Shown here: in pieces, positions 45,051 through 57,051 of the stretch
Numbering within the stretch: position 1 is the stretch's first letter
Layout: each line of letters opens with the position of its first letter
Made by a program: the position numbers and the translations under genes
The notes under the pieces: generated by a model
What the model was told of the DNA's origin: nothing
The model's database searches: none
What the model saw: the letters and a program-made list of their open reading frames with translations, nothing else
DNA from: Caballeronia novacaledonica
GTDB lineage: Bacteria > Pseudomonadota > Gammaproteobacteria > Burkholderiales > Burkholderiaceae
DNA length: 64,000 bases
Direction: 5' to 3'
Assembly (NCBI RefSeq): GCF_900258035.1
Contig: NZ_OGTP01000006.1
Coordinates: 124,001-188,000 of the forward strand

Positions 45051-47234
45051 TCACGCCTTCAAATAGTGTTCCCTCGCGCCGAGCCAGCGCGCGAGATGCC
45101 GCGTGACGGCGTCGGGGAAGCGCGCGAGCATTTCGTCGGCGGCGGCGCGGGCCGGTTCGATCAGCCAGCCGTCGTTTTCGAGACTCGCGAAACGCAGCAT
45201 CGCTTCACCCGATTGCCGCGCGCCGAGGAATTCGCCGGGACCGCGAATTTCCAGATCGCGACGGGCGATCTCGAACCCGTCGGTGGTTTCGCGCATCGTT
45301 TTCAGGCGCGCGCGGGCGGTCTGCGACAGCGGGTTCGAATACATCAGCACGCACACGGACGCCGCGCTGCCGCGTCCCACGCGCCCGCGCAACTGATGCA
45401 GTTGCGCGAGGCCGAACCGCTCCGCATGCTCGATCACCATCAGCGACGCGTTCGGCACGTCCACGCCGACTTCGATCACCGTCGTCGCGACGAGCAATTG
45501 CACTTCGTTGCGCGAGAACGCGTCCATCACGCCCGCTTTTTCGGCGGGCGCGAGCCGCCCGTGAACCAGCCCGACGCGCAATTCGGGCAGCGCGGCGACG
45601 AGCGTCTCGTAAGTCTCGACGGCCGTCTGCAATTGCAGCGTCTCGCTTTCCTCGATCAGCGGACAGACCCAGTACACCTGCCGTCCGGTCAGCGCCGCCT
45701 CGCGCACCCGGCCGATGATCTCGTCGCGCCGGCCGTCCGACACCACTTTGGTCAGAATCGGCGTGCGGCCGGGCGGCAGTTCGTCGATGGTCGAGACGTC
45801 GAGATCCGCGTAGTAGGTCATCGCGAGCGTGCGCGGGATCGGCGTCGCGGACATCATGAGCTGATGTGGCTGGAAATCGCGCGCGCCGTCCGCCGCGTTC
45901 AGCGCCTTCGCGCGCAACGCAAGCCGCTGCGCGACGCCGAAGCGATGTTGTTCGTCGACGATCACGAGCCCGAGCCGCGCGAACTCCACCGCATCCTGAA
46001 TGATCGCGTGCGTGCCGATGATCAGCTTCGCCGTGCCGAGCGCCGCCGCCTCGATCGCGGCGCGCTTTTCCTTCGCCTTCAGGCTGCCCGCGAGCCACGC
46101 GACCGTCACGCCGAGCGGCTCCAGCCAGCCGCGCAGCTTGCGGGCGTGCTGCTCCGCGAGGATTTCGGTCGGCGCCATGAGCGCGGCCTGATAGCCCGCG
46201 TCGACGGCCTGCGCCGCCGCCAGCGCCGCGACGATCGTCTTGCCGCTGCCGACGTCGCCCTGAAGCAGACGCTGCATCGGATGCGCGAGCGTCAGTTCAC
46301 CCGCGATTTCGGCGACCACGCGCTGCTGCGCGCCCGTCAAGGCGAACGGCAAGGCGCGCAACAGCTTCACGACGAGCGACGCGTCATCGTCGGGCAGGCG
46401 GCGCGGCATCGCGGGCGCGGCGCGCGTGCGCCGTTCCTCGTGCGCGCGCTTGAGCGACAGTTGCTGCGCGAGCAATTCCTCGAACTTGATGCGCGTCCAC
46501 GCCGGATGCGTGCCGTCGATGAGCGCGGTTTCGTCCGAATCCGCGCGCGGATGATGCAGCGTTTTCACGGCGTCGAGCAGGCCGGGCACGTTCAGCGGCG
46601 CGAGATGCGCGCGCGCGATCGGCTCGGGCAGCAGTTCCGGCAGCGACACGCGCGAAATGGCCGAATCGATCGCCTTGCGCAAGTAAGCCTGCGAGATACC
46701 CGACGTCGACGGATAAACCGGCGTGAGCGCCTGCGGCAGCGGCGTGTCGTCATCGACGGGACGCACCGCCGGATGCACCATCTCCATGCCGAAGAAGCCG
46801 CCGCGCACGTCGCCGCGCACGCGCAGGCGCACGCCGATGGCCATCTGCGTGACCTGCGAGCCGTAGAAGTTGAGGAAGCGCAGCGTGAGTTCGTCGCCGG
46901 CGTCGTCGTGGATCTTCACGAGCAACTGGCGGCGCGGCCGGTACGCGATCTCGTTGTCGAACACGACGCCTTCGGTCTGCGCGATATCGCCGGGAATCAG
47001 TTCACCGATGGGCGTGAGCGAAGTCTCGTCTTCGTAGCGCATCGGCAGATGCAGCACGAGATCGATGTCGGATTTCAGGCCGAGCTTCGCGAGTTTGTCC
47101 GCCGTGCGAACGACGGGCTTGGGTTTTTCGTCCGCTTTCGCCTTCTTGCGCGCCGGCGCGGCGGCGCGCGGCGCATCGCTTTCCTCTTCGGGGAGCGGCT
47201 CGGTCGAGGCCAGGCGGCGGTCGGACAAGGGCAT
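45051..47234 (-). CDS. recG: ATP-dependent DNA helicase RecG
   Basis: 727 residues. An N-terminal wedge/OB domain (~45-200) recognises forked DNA; Walker A is GDVGSGKT (326-333); DEQH, MSATPIPRT and the C-terminal QLRGRVGRG follow, the last before the TRG-like region. RecG remodels stalled forks and branch-migrates Holliday junctions. A basic, Ala/Lys/Pro-rich N-terminal arm of ~45 residues is longer than in E. coli. Divergent from queA, with a 72-base gap that carries a TACAAT box (47251-47256) facing queA. Confidence 0.95.
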   Translation of the reverse strand: MPLSDRRLASTEPLPEEESDAPRAAAPARKKAKADEKPKPVVRTADKLAKLGLKSDIDLVLHLPMRYEDETSLTPIGELIPGDIAQTEGVVFDNEIAYRPRRQLLVKIHDDAGDELTLRFLNFYGSQVTQMAIGVRLRVRGDVRGGFFGMEMVHPAVRPVDDDTPLPQALTPVYPSTSGISQAYLRKAIDSAISRVSLPELLPEPIARAHLAPLNVPGLLDAVKTLHHPRADSDETALIDGTHPAWTRIKFEELLAQQLSLKRAHEERRTRAAPAMPRRLPDDDASLVVKLLRALPFALTGAQQRVVAEIAGELTLAHPMQRLLQGDVGSGKTIVAALAAAQAVDAGYQAALMAPTEILAEQHARKLRGWLEPLGVTVAWLAGSLKAKEKRAAIEAAALGTAKLIIGTHAIIQDAVEFARLGLVIVDEQHRFGVAQRLALRAKALNAADGARDFQPHQLMMSATPIPRTLAMTYYADLDVSTIDELPPGRTPILTKVVSDGRRDEIIGRVREAALTGRQVYWVCPLIEESETLQLQTAVETYETLVAALPELRVGLVHGRLAPAEKAGVMDAFSRNEVQLLVATTVIEVGVDVPNASLMVIEHAERFGLAQLHQLRGRVGRGSAASVCVLMYSNPLSQTARARLKTMRETTDGFEIARRDLEIRGPGEFLGARQSGEAMLRFASLENDGWLIEPARAAADEMLARFPDAVTRHLARWLGAREHYLKA

Positions 47235-47306
47235 CTAATCTCTTCGCAAGTACAATAAGGGGTTTGTTCGGCGCGTTTTCGCCTCGTTCGTGCCTTTGTT
47301 CACGCC

Positions 47307-49564
<2,258 letters not shown>

Positions 49565-49584
49565 CGCGCGTCTCGAAACGCGCG
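49565..49584 (+). terminator. Hairpin overlapping the end of tgt
   Basis: CGCGCGT (49565-49571) and ACGCGCG (49578-49584) with a 6-base loop, directly at the tgt stop. No U-run follows, so it would pause or stabilise the 3' end, not end transcription alone. Confidence 0.35.
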
Positions 49585-49773
49585 ACGAGTATTACAATCA
49601 CCTTTCCACCACTTGCGGAAAATGCCGCGAAAGTCCGGGAATCCGCGCCGTAACGGCTTGATGACAAAGCGCATTCCCGGAGTCTCACGGCATGGGCGGG
49701 TGGTAGAATAGCGGGCTAATTTCTATTCGAGTTTTTCGAACGTATTTGTGACGTTTTCAACGGAGAGACCAAC

Positions 49774-50103
49774 GTGTCGTTCATTTCCAATGCCTTTGCA
49801 CAAGGCGTAACCGCGGGTGGCGCGGAATCGAGCCTGATGAGCTTCCTGCCGCTGATCCTGATGTTCGCGGTGCTGTACTTCATCATGATCCGTCCGCAGA
49901 TGAAGCGTCAGAAGGAGCATCGCAACATGCTCTCCGCCATGGCCAAGGGCGACGAAGTGGTCACGAACGGCGGTATCGTCGGCAAGATCACGAAGGTCAC
50001 GGATGCGTACGTGGGCGTGGAAATCGCCGAAGGCACGGAAATCACCATCCAGAAAGCTGCTGTGACCACCATTCTTCCCAAGGGCACCATCAAGTCGCTG
50101 TAA
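49774..50103 (+). CDS. yajC: Preprotein translocase accessory subunit YajC
   Basis: 109 residues with one N-terminal membrane helix (~20-42, LMSFLPLILMFAVLYFIMI) followed by RPQMKRQKEHRNML, the typical YajC junction, and a small cytoplasmic domain with KGDEVVTNGGIVGKI. YajC associates with SecDF and AcrB. The GTG start follows GGAGAG by six bases. It lies between tgt and secD, as in most proteobacteria. Confidence 0.95.
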   Translation: MSFISNAFAQGVTAGGAESSLMSFLPLILMFAVLYFIMIRPQMKRQKEHRNMLSAMAKGDEVVTNGGIVGKITKVTDAYVGVEIAEGTEITIQKAAVTTILPKGTIKSL

Positions 50104-50230
50104 GGCCACTCGTTCCATCGCGTCCGGCGCGGCCTCGCTCACCGAGCCGTCCGAGTCTTCACAACCGGCTCATCGCGCATAACGCCGGACGCCCTCTCCT
50201 CCGAAGCCAACTTTCCGGTCGGCCATTCCC

Positions 50231-52300
50231 ATGAATCGTTATCCCCTCTGGAAGTATGTCGTGATGCTGGTGGCGCTCGTCATCGGTCTCGTGTACACGC
50301 TCCCCAATTTCTTCGGCGAGGCACCCGCAGTCCAGGTGTCGAGCGGCAAGGCGACGGTCAAGCTCGATTCCTCGACGCTTTCGAACGTCGAAGCCGCGCT
50401 CGCCGCGAGCAACATCAAGGCCGACGAAGTCACCTTCGACAACTCGCAGCTGAACGCGAACATCCGCGTGCGCCTGAAAGACACCGACACGCAATTGCAC
50501 GTGAAGGACCTTCTTTCGAAGGCGCTGAACGCCGATCCGACCGATCCGCAGTTCATCGTCGCGCTGAATTTGCAGAGCGCCTCGCCGCGCTGGCTGACGG
50601 CCCTGCACGCGCTGCCGATGTACCTCGGTCTCGATCTGCGCGGCGGCGTGCACTTCCTGCTGCAGGTCGACATGGCCGGCGCGCTCAACAAGAAGCTCGA
50701 CTCCGACGCCGCCGACGCGCGCACCTATCTGCGCGACCGCAATATCCGCGACGGCGGCGTGAACCGCGTCGGGCAGTCGGTCGTCGTGAACTTTTCGGAC
50801 GAGGCGAGCGCGGACAGCGCGCGCACGCAGCTCCAGACGGGCGTCTCCGAACTGCAATGGGTGACGCGCCAGGGCGGCGACGGCGTCCAGGTGGTCGGCA
50901 CGTTCTCGCCGAGCGCGCAGAAGCTCGTCGAAGATGGCGCGCTCAAGCAGAACATCACGACGCTGCATAACCGCGTGAACGAACTCGGCGTCGCGGAGCC
51001 GGTGATCCAGCAGCAGGGCTCGGACCGCATCGTGGTCGAACTGCCGGGCGTGCAGGACACCGCGAAGGCGAAGGACATCATCGGCCGCACGGCGACGCTC
51101 GAAGCGCGCCTCGCCGATCCGGTCAACACTTACATCGGCCCGAACGAAGCGGTGCCGCCCGGCGACGAAGCGTTCAAGCAAGGCGACCGCACCGTGCTGC
51201 TGCGCAAGCAGGTGATCTTCACCGGCGACCGCATCATCGATGCATCGGCGGGCTTCGACGATCATCAGCGTCCGTCGGTCAACATCCGTCTCGACTCGGC
51301 GGGCGGGCGCGCGGTGTCGTCCGTGTCGCGCGACAACATCGGCAAGCCGATGGCGATGATCCTGTTCGAAAAGGGCAAGGGTGAAGTGCTGACGGTCGCG
51401 ACGATCCAGTCCGAACTCGGCGACCGCTTCCAGATCACCGGCCAGCCCACGCCGCAAGCCGCCACGGACCTCGCGCTGCTGTTGCGCGCAGGCTCGCTCG
51501 CGGCGCCGATGGACATCATCGAGGAACGCACGGTCGGCCCGAGCCTCGGCGCGGACAACATCAAAAAGGGCTTCGATTCGGTGACCTACGGTTTCGCCGC
51601 GATCGCCATCTTCATGATCGCGTACTACCTGCTGTTCGGCGTGTTCTCGATGCTGGCGCTGTCGGTCAACCTGCTGTTGCTGGTCGCCGTGTTGTCGCTG
51701 CTGCAGGCGACGCTGACCTTGCCGGGTATCGCGGCTATCGCGCTCGCGCTCGGCATGGCGATCGACGCAAACGTGCTGATCAACGAACGTATCCGCGAGG
51801 AACTGCGTAACGGCGCGCCGCCGCAAACCGCGATCCAGGAAGGCTTCAAGCACGCCTGGGCCACGATTCTCGATTCGAACGTCACCACGCTGATCGCCGG
51901 TCTCGCGCTGCTCGCGTTCGGTTCGGGCCCGGTGCGCGGCTTCGCGGTCGTGCACTGTATCGGCATTCTCACGTCGATGTTCTCGGCGGTGTTTTTCTCG
52001 CGCGGGCTCGTGAACCTGTGGTACGGCGGCAAGAAGAAGGTGAAGTCGCTCGCGATCGGCCAGGTGTGGCGTCCGGATGGCGCGAACGCCGAAGCGGCCG
52101 CCGCGGCCTATCTCGCGGCGCAGCGCGGCGACGAATCGCCTGTCGACGAAATCGTGAAAACCGCCAAGGGCAAGACGAAGACGGCGGTGGCTGCGCCGCG
52201 CGCGGCGGCGGGCCGGGCGCAAGCGCGCACGGGCAAGCCGACGGTGCGCCGTCGTTCGGGCCCGGGCATCGATCAACAGAAACCGGGCGAGTCCCGCTGA
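50231..52300 (+). CDS. secD: Protein translocase subunit SecD
   Basis: Membrane part of the SecDF motor that uses the proton gradient to complete export. 689 residues: an N-terminal helix (MNRYPLWKYVVMLVALVIG region), a large periplasmic P1 domain (~35-460; GLDLRGGVHFLLQVD is the SecD signature), then five helices (~470-640) containing IALALGMAIDANVLI. The last ~60 residues are a basic Ala/Lys-rich cytoplasmic tail. secF begins 27 bases later, so the pair is cotranscribed. Confidence 0.97.
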   Translation: MNRYPLWKYVVMLVALVIGLVYTLPNFFGEAPAVQVSSGKATVKLDSSTLSNVEAALAASNIKADEVTFDNSQLNANIRVRLKDTDTQLHVKDLLSKALNADPTDPQFIVALNLQSASPRWLTALHALPMYLGLDLRGGVHFLLQVDMAGALNKKLDSDAADARTYLRDRNIRDGGVNRVGQSVVVNFSDEASADSARTQLQTGVSELQWVTRQGGDGVQVVGTFSPSAQKLVEDGALKQNITTLHNRVNELGVAEPVIQQQGSDRIVVELPGVQDTAKAKDIIGRTATLEARLADPVNTYIGPNEAVPPGDEAFKQGDRTVLLRKQVIFTGDRIIDASAGFDDHQRPSVNIRLDSAGGRAVSSVSRDNIGKPMAMILFEKGKGEVLTVATIQSELGDRFQITGQPTPQAATDLALLLRAGSLAAPMDIIEERTVGPSLGADNIKKGFDSVTYGFAAIAIFMIAYYLLFGVFSMLALSVNLLLLVAVLSLLQATLTLPGIAAIALALGMAIDANVLINERIREELRNGAPPQTAIQEGFKHAWATILDSNVTTLIAGLALLAFGSGPVRGFAVVHCIGILTSMFSAVFFSRGLVNLWYGGKKKVKSLAIGQVWRPDGANAEAAAAAYLAAQRGDESPVDEIVKTAKGKTKTAVAAPRAAAGRAQARTGKPTVRRRSGPGIDQQKPGESR

Positions 52301-52326
52301 TTCCGCTGAGTCCGGAGAGATAGACA

Positions 52327-53277
52327 ATGGAATTCTTCCGTATTCGCCGCGACTTGCCGTTCATGGAACGCGCGTTGATTTTCAACGTGATTTCGTTCGT
52401 GACGTTTCTCGTGGCCGTATTTTTCCTCGTGCATCGCGGCCTGCATCTGTCGGTGGAGTTCACCGGCGGCACGGTCGTCGAAGTGCAGTATCCGCAGGCC
52501 GCGCAGCTCGAACCGGTGCGAACGTCGATGTCCAGGCTCGGCTATCCCGACGCGCAGGTGCAGAACTTCGGCACGTCGCAGGACGTGCTGATCCGTCTGC
52601 CGCTCAAGCAGGGCCTGACGTCCGCGCAGCAGAGCGATCAGGTGATGACCGCGCTCAAGACCGACAACGCCGAAGTGAAGCTGCAGCGCGTCGAGTTCGT
52701 CGGTCCGCAGGTCGGCAAGGAACTCGTGACGAACGGCCTGCTCGCGCTCGCGTGCGTGGTCATCGGCATCGTGATCTATCTGTCGTTCCGCTTCGAATGG
52801 AAGTACGCGGTCGCGGGCATTATCGCGAACTTGCACGACGTGGTGATCATTCTCGGCTTCTTCGCTTTCTTCCAGTGGGAGTTCTCGCTGTCCGTGCTGG
52901 CGGCGATTCTCGCGGTGCTCGGCTACTCGGTGAACGAGTCGGTGGTTATCTTCGACCGGATTCGCGAAACCTTCCGCAAGCAGCGCAAGATGAGCGTGAA
53001 GGAAGTGATCGATCACGCGATCACGAGCACGATGTCGCGAACCATCATCACCCACGGCTGTACGGAAATGATGGTGCTGTCGATGTTCTTCTTCGGCGGC
53101 CCGACGCTGCACTACTTCGCGCTGGCGCTGACCGTCGGTATTCTGTTCGGCATCTATTCGTCGGTGTTCGTGGCGGCGGCGCTCGCGATGTGGTTCGGCG
53201 TGAAGCGCGAGGATCTCGTGAAGGACAAGAAGGACAAGTTCGATCCGAACGATCCGAACGCCGGGGCGCAAGTCTGA
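52327..53277 (+). CDS. secF: Protein translocase subunit SecF
   Basis: 316 residues with six predicted membrane helices and one periplasmic domain (~45-135). Signature blocks: GLHLSVEFTGGTVVEVQ near the N terminus and AAILAVLGYSVNESVVIFDRIRE in the membrane part. It forms the SecDF complex with the upstream gene. The acidic/basic C-terminal tail (KDKKDKFDPNDPNAG) is short. A strong bidirectional terminator follows. Confidence 0.97.
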   Translation: MEFFRIRRDLPFMERALIFNVISFVTFLVAVFFLVHRGLHLSVEFTGGTVVEVQYPQAAQLEPVRTSMSRLGYPDAQVQNFGTSQDVLIRLPLKQGLTSAQQSDQVMTALKTDNAEVKLQRVEFVGPQVGKELVTNGLLALACVVIGIVIYLSFRFEWKYAVAGIIANLHDVVIILGFFAFFQWEFSLSVLAAILAVLGYSVNESVVIFDRIRETFRKQRKMSVKEVIDHAITSTMSRTIITHGCTEMMVLSMFFFGGPTLHYFALALTVGILFGIYSSVFVAAALAMWFGVKREDLVKDKKDKFDPNDPNAGAQV

Positions 53278-53301
53278 GCGTCACGCATTTTGCACAGGCG
53301 T

Positions 53302-53340
53302 AAAAAAGCGGCCGGTCATCGTTGACCGGCCGCTTTCTTT
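53302..53340. terminator. Bidirectional terminator between secF and yceI
   Basis: AAAGCGGCCGGTC (53305-53317) and GACCGGCCGCTTT (53324-53336) form a 13-bp stem around ATCGTT, with TTTCTTTT on the plus strand and a run of six Ts on the minus strand. It ends secF and the oppositely oriented yceI gene. Confidence 0.93.
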
Positions 53341-53354
53341 TGAGGCGTCGGAAC

Positions 53355-53933
53355 TTACTGCTTCACGCCTTCGGCCTGAATATGCAGCACCGTCTTCAGG
53401 CTGAACCCGTACGACTTGCCGTAATCCATGCCGAAGTCGCCGCGATCGAAGGTCGTCGTCGCTTCCACGCCGCACACTTCCTTCTTCATCATCGGGTTCA
53501 TGAAGCACTTGAAGCTCTCGACCTTCAGGTTGATCGGCTTCGTCACGCCGTGCATCGTCAGCGTGCCGATCACTTCCGAAGGCGTGTCGCCATCGAACTT
53601 GATCGACGTGCCCTTGTACTCGGCCGTCGGATACTTCGCGACGTCGAAGAACTCGGCCTTCTGCAGATGCTCGTCCAGCTTCGCATTGCCGGTGTTGACC
53701 GACGACACGTCGATCGTCACGTTGACCGTGCCGGTCTTCGCGGCGCGATCGAGCGTGACTTCGCCGCTGCTCTTGTTGAACTTGCCGCGCCACGTCGACA
53801 CGCCACCGAAGTGATCGGCCTCGAAGCTCGGATACGTATGGTTCGGGTCGAGCTTGTACGTGTCGGCGGCCATTGCGCCGAACGAAAGACCCAGTGCAAC
53901 CGCGCCCGCGGCGATGATCGAAAGCTTTTTCAA
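53355..53933 (-). CDS. YceI-family periplasmic lipid-binding protein (copy 1)
   Basis: 192 residues with a signal peptide (residues 1-22, [19 protein letters not shown] then AMA, cut before ADTYKLD) and a lipocalin-like YceI barrel. The barrel includes [30 protein letters not shown] and [10 protein letters not shown]. YceI proteins bind isoprenoid-type or other amphiphilic ligands in the periplasm. The start is TTG at 53933, supported by AGGAGA six bases upstream. It is the last gene of a cytochrome b561-YceI-YceI group. Confidence 0.92.
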   Translation of the reverse strand: MKKLSIIAAGAVALGLSFGAMAADTYKLDPNHTYPSFEADHFGGVSTWRGKFNKSSGEVTLDRAAKTGTVNVTIDVSSVNTGNAKLDEHLQKAEFFDVAKYPTAEYKGTSIKFDGDTPSEVIGTLTMHGVTKPINLKVESFKCFMNPMMKKEVCGVEATTTFDRGDFGMDYGKSYGFSLKTVLHIQAEGVKQ

Positions 53934-53989
53934 GTTGTTCTCCTGACTAACCAGATACGCTCAATTGCGTCGTGTGATGAAAGCGCCGC

Positions 53990-54547
53990 TCACTTCTTCG
54001 CGGCAACGATGTGAAACTTGATGACGACGTCGTCCGCGACGATCGACGTATCTTTCCATTCGCCCGTCCCGACATCGAACTGGGTGCGTTTGATCGGCAG
54101 CGCGCCGTCGAAGGTTTCCGTCGCGCCCTGCTGCGTGACCGTCACCGGAACCGTGACCGTCTGCGACTTGCCCTTGATCGTGATCTTGCCGGTCACGTTG
54201 TACTTGTTGCCGCCCGCCGGCGCGATCGCGCTGGAGACGAAAGTCGCCGTCGGATACTTGGCGGCGTCGAACCATTCCGCGCCACGCACCTGCTTGTTGT
54301 AGTCGTCGTCGCCGAGGTCGTAGCTGCCGGTGTCGATCGAGATGTTCGCCGTGCCCGCCGTCGGCTTCGCCGGATCGAATGCGATCTGCGCGCTGAACTT
54401 GTTGAACTTGCCGTCCGTGGGGACGTTCATCTGCTTCGAGGTGGCGGTCACCGTGCTCTTGCTCACGTCCACCTGCGCCTGCGCGGCGGCGACGAGAGCG
54501 AGCGAAGCCGCCGTGGCCAGCATCCAACGATTGAGTTTCACTTTCAT
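53990..54547 (-). CDS. YceI-family periplasmic lipid-binding protein (copy 2)
   Basis: 185 residues with a signal peptide (to about AAAQA, residue 24) and one YceI domain (KFNKFSAQIAFDP, AEWFDAAKYPTATFVSS, KRTQFDVGTGEWKD). It is clearly divergent from copy 1, so the pair is an old duplication, not a recent one. The ATG at 54547 has AGGG six bases upstream. Copy 1 follows after 56 bases on the same strand. A joint function with the upstream cytochrome b561 is inferred from the E. coli yceJ-yceI arrangement. Confidence 0.92.
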   Translation of the reverse strand: MKVKLNRWMLATAASLALVAAAQAQVDVSKSTVTATSKQMNVPTDGKFNKFSAQIAFDPAKPTAGTANISIDTGSYDLGDDDYNKQVRGAEWFDAAKYPTATFVSSAIAPAGGNKYNVTGKITIKGKSQTVTVPVTVTQQGATETFDGALPIKRTQFDVGTGEWKDTSIVADDVVIKFHIVAAKK

Positions 54548-54663
54548 GTGTGCCCTATTCAAACGGTTCGACCGAACAAACCAGTATTGGAAATCATAAG
54601 AACGCGATAACTATCAGCCGCCGAGAAACGCCCTGCCAACGGCGAGGAAACAATGCGATGCCC

Positions 54664-55233
54664 TTACTTGAGGAACGGCAGCATGCGAGCGAGCAAGCCG
54701 TCGCGATCGACGAAATGGTGCTTCAGCGCGGCGAGCACGTGCATCGCGACGAAGAACAGCAACGTGTAGTTCAACGCGATATGCACGATGCGCAGCGTCG
54801 CCTTCAGCGCCTTGTCCGGACCGATGATCGTCGGCAGCGGCAGCACGCCGAGATAGACCACCTGAAGACCGGCCGCCGAACTGTACAGATAACCCGAAGC
54901 GGGAATGACGAGCATCAGCAAGTAGAGCAGAAAATGGGTGAGATTCGCCGCGCTCTGCTGCCAGCGCGGCATGCCATCGGGCATCGGCGGCGCCTGATGC
55001 GTCGCGCGCCAGATGAGACGCAACAGCGCGAGCGCGAACACCGTCACGCCGATCCACTTGTGCCACGAAAAGTACTTGAGCTTCGTCGGCGTGAAACCCG
55101 GGATGTCGGTCATGATCCAGCCGAGCCAGAAGCCGCACACGATCAACAACGCGATCAGCCAATGCAGGCCGATCGCCGTGGCGCTGTAGCGTTGCGCCGG
55201 CGGCGTCGCCGCGATGCGAGCGGTGCTTTCCAT
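54664..55233 (-). CDS. Cytochrome b561 family protein
   Basis: 189 residues with four membrane helices. Heme-ligating histidines are in the helices around GLHWLIALL, SWHKWIGV, VHIALNYTLLFFVAMHV, as in CybB/YceJ-type di-heme b-cytochromes, which oxidise quinol and can pass electrons to superoxide or periplasmic partners. AGGTG lies eight bases before the ATG. It heads a group with two YceI genes, 116 bases from the first. Confidence 0.9.
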   Translation of the reverse strand: MESTARIAATPPAQRYSATAIGLHWLIALLIVCGFWLGWIMTDIPGFTPTKLKYFSWHKWIGVTVFALALLRLIWRATHQAPPMPDGMPRWQQSAANLTHFLLYLLMLVIPASGYLYSSAAGLQVVYLGVLPLPTIIGPDKALKATLRIVHIALNYTLLFFVAMHVLAALKHHFVDRDGLLARMLPFLK

Positions 55234-55693
55234 TTTGCTTTCACCTCATGTGTTCGATATTGCCCGGCGCTGTCGCCGGCCGACGACGAGCATTCAAGGC
55301 CGCCATGCTACATCAACGATAACGAATTGCCAGTACGCGCAAAGACGCCCGCGCAGAACCCGAAGAGCCAGTGCCGGCGCGGCTTTGCGGGCTTTCAAGC
55401 GATGTTTTCGGGCCTTCGTATGCCGCGCATGCAACGAACTATTCCATGCGTGCAACGGTCGATGAAAACGCGAACAAGCGGCGCGGCCCGCGACGGATTC
55501 CGGCATTGAAGTAATAACGAGCGGACCCGCGATTTAATTCCGCGCACGCCACGCATCCTGCCCAATCCGACAGCGAGTCGCCATTTGATACCATGCTGTT
55601 ACTTTTTGTGCTGGCCCACTGTTTGCTAAGCTCCGTCGGAGCCGGTCCTCGCGGCGCCCGACAAACATGCTCGACACGTCTCGGGCCTCGACC
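55234..55693. other. Non-coding divergent region between cytochrome b561 and pqiA
   Basis: About 430-460 bases without a gene that I can support. It contains a small perfect hairpin GCTCC-GTC-GGAGC (55630-55642) about 50 bases before pqiA and an AT-rich patch (55575-55610) that may hold a promoter. A 70-codon open frame on the minus strand (55294-55506) has Arg/Ala-rich content typical of a chance frame. A paraquat-responsive (SoxR-type) site was looked for but not seen. Confidence 0.5.
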
Positions 55694-56374
55694 ATGAACG
55701 CGAACGAACCGGATGATCTCATCGCGTGTCACGAATGCGACGCGCTGTTCAACAAATGTGCGCTGCCTCGGCGCACTTCGGCGAAGTGTCCGCGCTGCGG
55801 ATCGCTGCTCTATCGCAGCATCTCGTCGAACCTCGACAAAATCTGCGCAATGACGCTCGCGGCGCTCGTCACGTTCGTGATCGCGCAGGGCTTTCCCATC
55901 GTCGAACTGGATGCGAACGGGCTTACCTCGCAGACCACGCTCATCGGCGCGATCGTCGCGCTGTGGAACGAGCAAATGGAAATCATGGCGGTGCTCGTCT
56001 TCTGCTCGACCATTCTCTTTCCGTTGTGCGAGTTGCTCGCGCTGCTCTATGTGCTGCTTCCGCTGCGCTCGGGCTACGTGCCGCCGGGCTTCAACGCGCT
56101 GCTGCGCGGCATTCAGTTCGTGCGTCCGTGGGGGATGATCGAAGTCTTCATGCTCGGCGTGCTCGTCACGCTCGTGAAGATGGTCAGCATCGCGCGCGTG
56201 ATTCCCGAAGCGGCGCTCTTCGCGTTCGGCGCGCTGACGCTCATGTTCGCGGTCGTCGTGAGTTTCGATCCGCGCGCGCTGTGGGACATCGCGAGCACGC
56301 TCGGCCCGCGCGGCGCGACCAAGCCGGCGAACGGCCGCAAGCGCATCCCTTCCGAAGCGAGGCAGAAAACGTGA
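55694..56374 (+). CDS. pqiA: PqiA-like membrane protein, first half-size copy
   Basis: A zinc-ribbon-like N terminus (CHECDALFNKCALPRRTSAKCPRCG, given as CHEC...CPRC) precedes four membrane helices with the family block AQGFPIVELDANG. E. coli PqiA is one protein with two such modules; here they are split into two genes that overlap by four bases. PqiA with PqiB/PqiC forms a trans-envelope MCE lipid-transport system. The ATG at 55694 is chosen; an in-frame ATG at 55667 would add nine residues, and neither has a good ribosome binding site. Confidence 0.88.
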   Translation: MNANEPDDLIACHECDALFNKCALPRRTSAKCPRCGSLLYRSISSNLDKICAMTLAALVTFVIAQGFPIVELDANGLTSQTTLIGAIVALWNEQMEIMAVLVFCSTILFPLCELLALLYVLLPLRSGYVPPGFNALLRGIQFVRPWGMIEVFMLGVLVTLVKMVSIARVIPEAALFAFGALTLMFAVVVSFDPRALWDIASTLGPRGATKPANGRKRIPSEARQKT

Positions 56375-57051
56375 ACGATCCGATCGATCCCGGAACGGGC
56401 GAGCAAGCCAGCGAGACGTACTACACCACGGCGTCGCGCGCGAACGTCGTGTCGTGCCATGCGTGCGGGCTCGTGCAACCGCTCGCGCGCACCGTCGAGA
56501 AGCAACGCTGCACGCGCTGCGACGCGGCCGTGCACCGGCGTCATCCGGACAGCATCGCGCGCACCTGGGCGCTGCTCATCAGCGCCGCGATTCTTTATAT
56601 TCCGGCGAATCTCTTTCCGATCATGCACACGTCGTCGATTCTCGGTTCCGAGGACGACACCATCATGAGCGGCGTCGCGCTCTTCTGGAACGACGGCGAC
56701 TATCCGCTCGCCGCGGTGATTTTCATCGCCAGCATTCTCGTGCCGATGCTGAAGCTCGTCACGCTCGGCTTTCTCACCATCAGCGTGCAGCGGCGCTCCA
56801 CGTGGCGGCCGCGTCAGCGCACGACGCTCTTTCGCATCGTCGAAGGCATCGGCCGATGGTCGATGCTCGACGTTTTCGTCATCACGCTCACCATCGCGCT
56901 CGTGCGCTTCAAGTCGCTCGCTGTCATCACGCCGGGGCCGGGCGCGCTCGCGTTCGCGTCGGTCGTCGTGCTGACGATGATCGCCTCCATGCAATTCGAC
57001 CCGCGCCTCATGTGGGACAACATCGAACCGTCAGGAAAGAAATATGACTAG
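56371..57051 (+). CDS. pqiA: PqiA-like membrane protein, second half-size copy
   Basis: 226 residues: CxxC pairs in VSCHACGLVQP and QRCTRCDAAVHRR, then four helices including IPANLFPIMHTSS, which is the PqiA hallmark. It starts with a GTG that overlaps the TGA of the first copy (GTGA) and ends eight bases inside pqiB, so translation is coupled throughout. The two half-size products probably assemble as the equivalent of full-length PqiA. Same paraquat-inducible locus by family; induction here is not shown. Confidence 0.9.
   Translation: MNDPIDPGTGEQASETYYTTASRANVVSCHACGLVQPLARTVEKQRCTRCDAAVHRRHPDSIARTWALLISAAILYIPANLFPIMHTSSILGSEDDTIMSGVALFWNDGDYPLAAVIFIASILVPMLKLVTLGFLTISVQRRSTWRPRQRTTLFRIVEGIGRWSMLDVFVITLTIALVRFKSLAVITPGPGALAFASVVVLTMIASMQFDPRLMWDNIEPSGKKYD

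Noticed and set aside
55294-55506. 70-codon minus-strand frame in the gap before pqiA
   Set aside because: Basic, low-complexity translation, no ribosome binding site and no recognisable motif.
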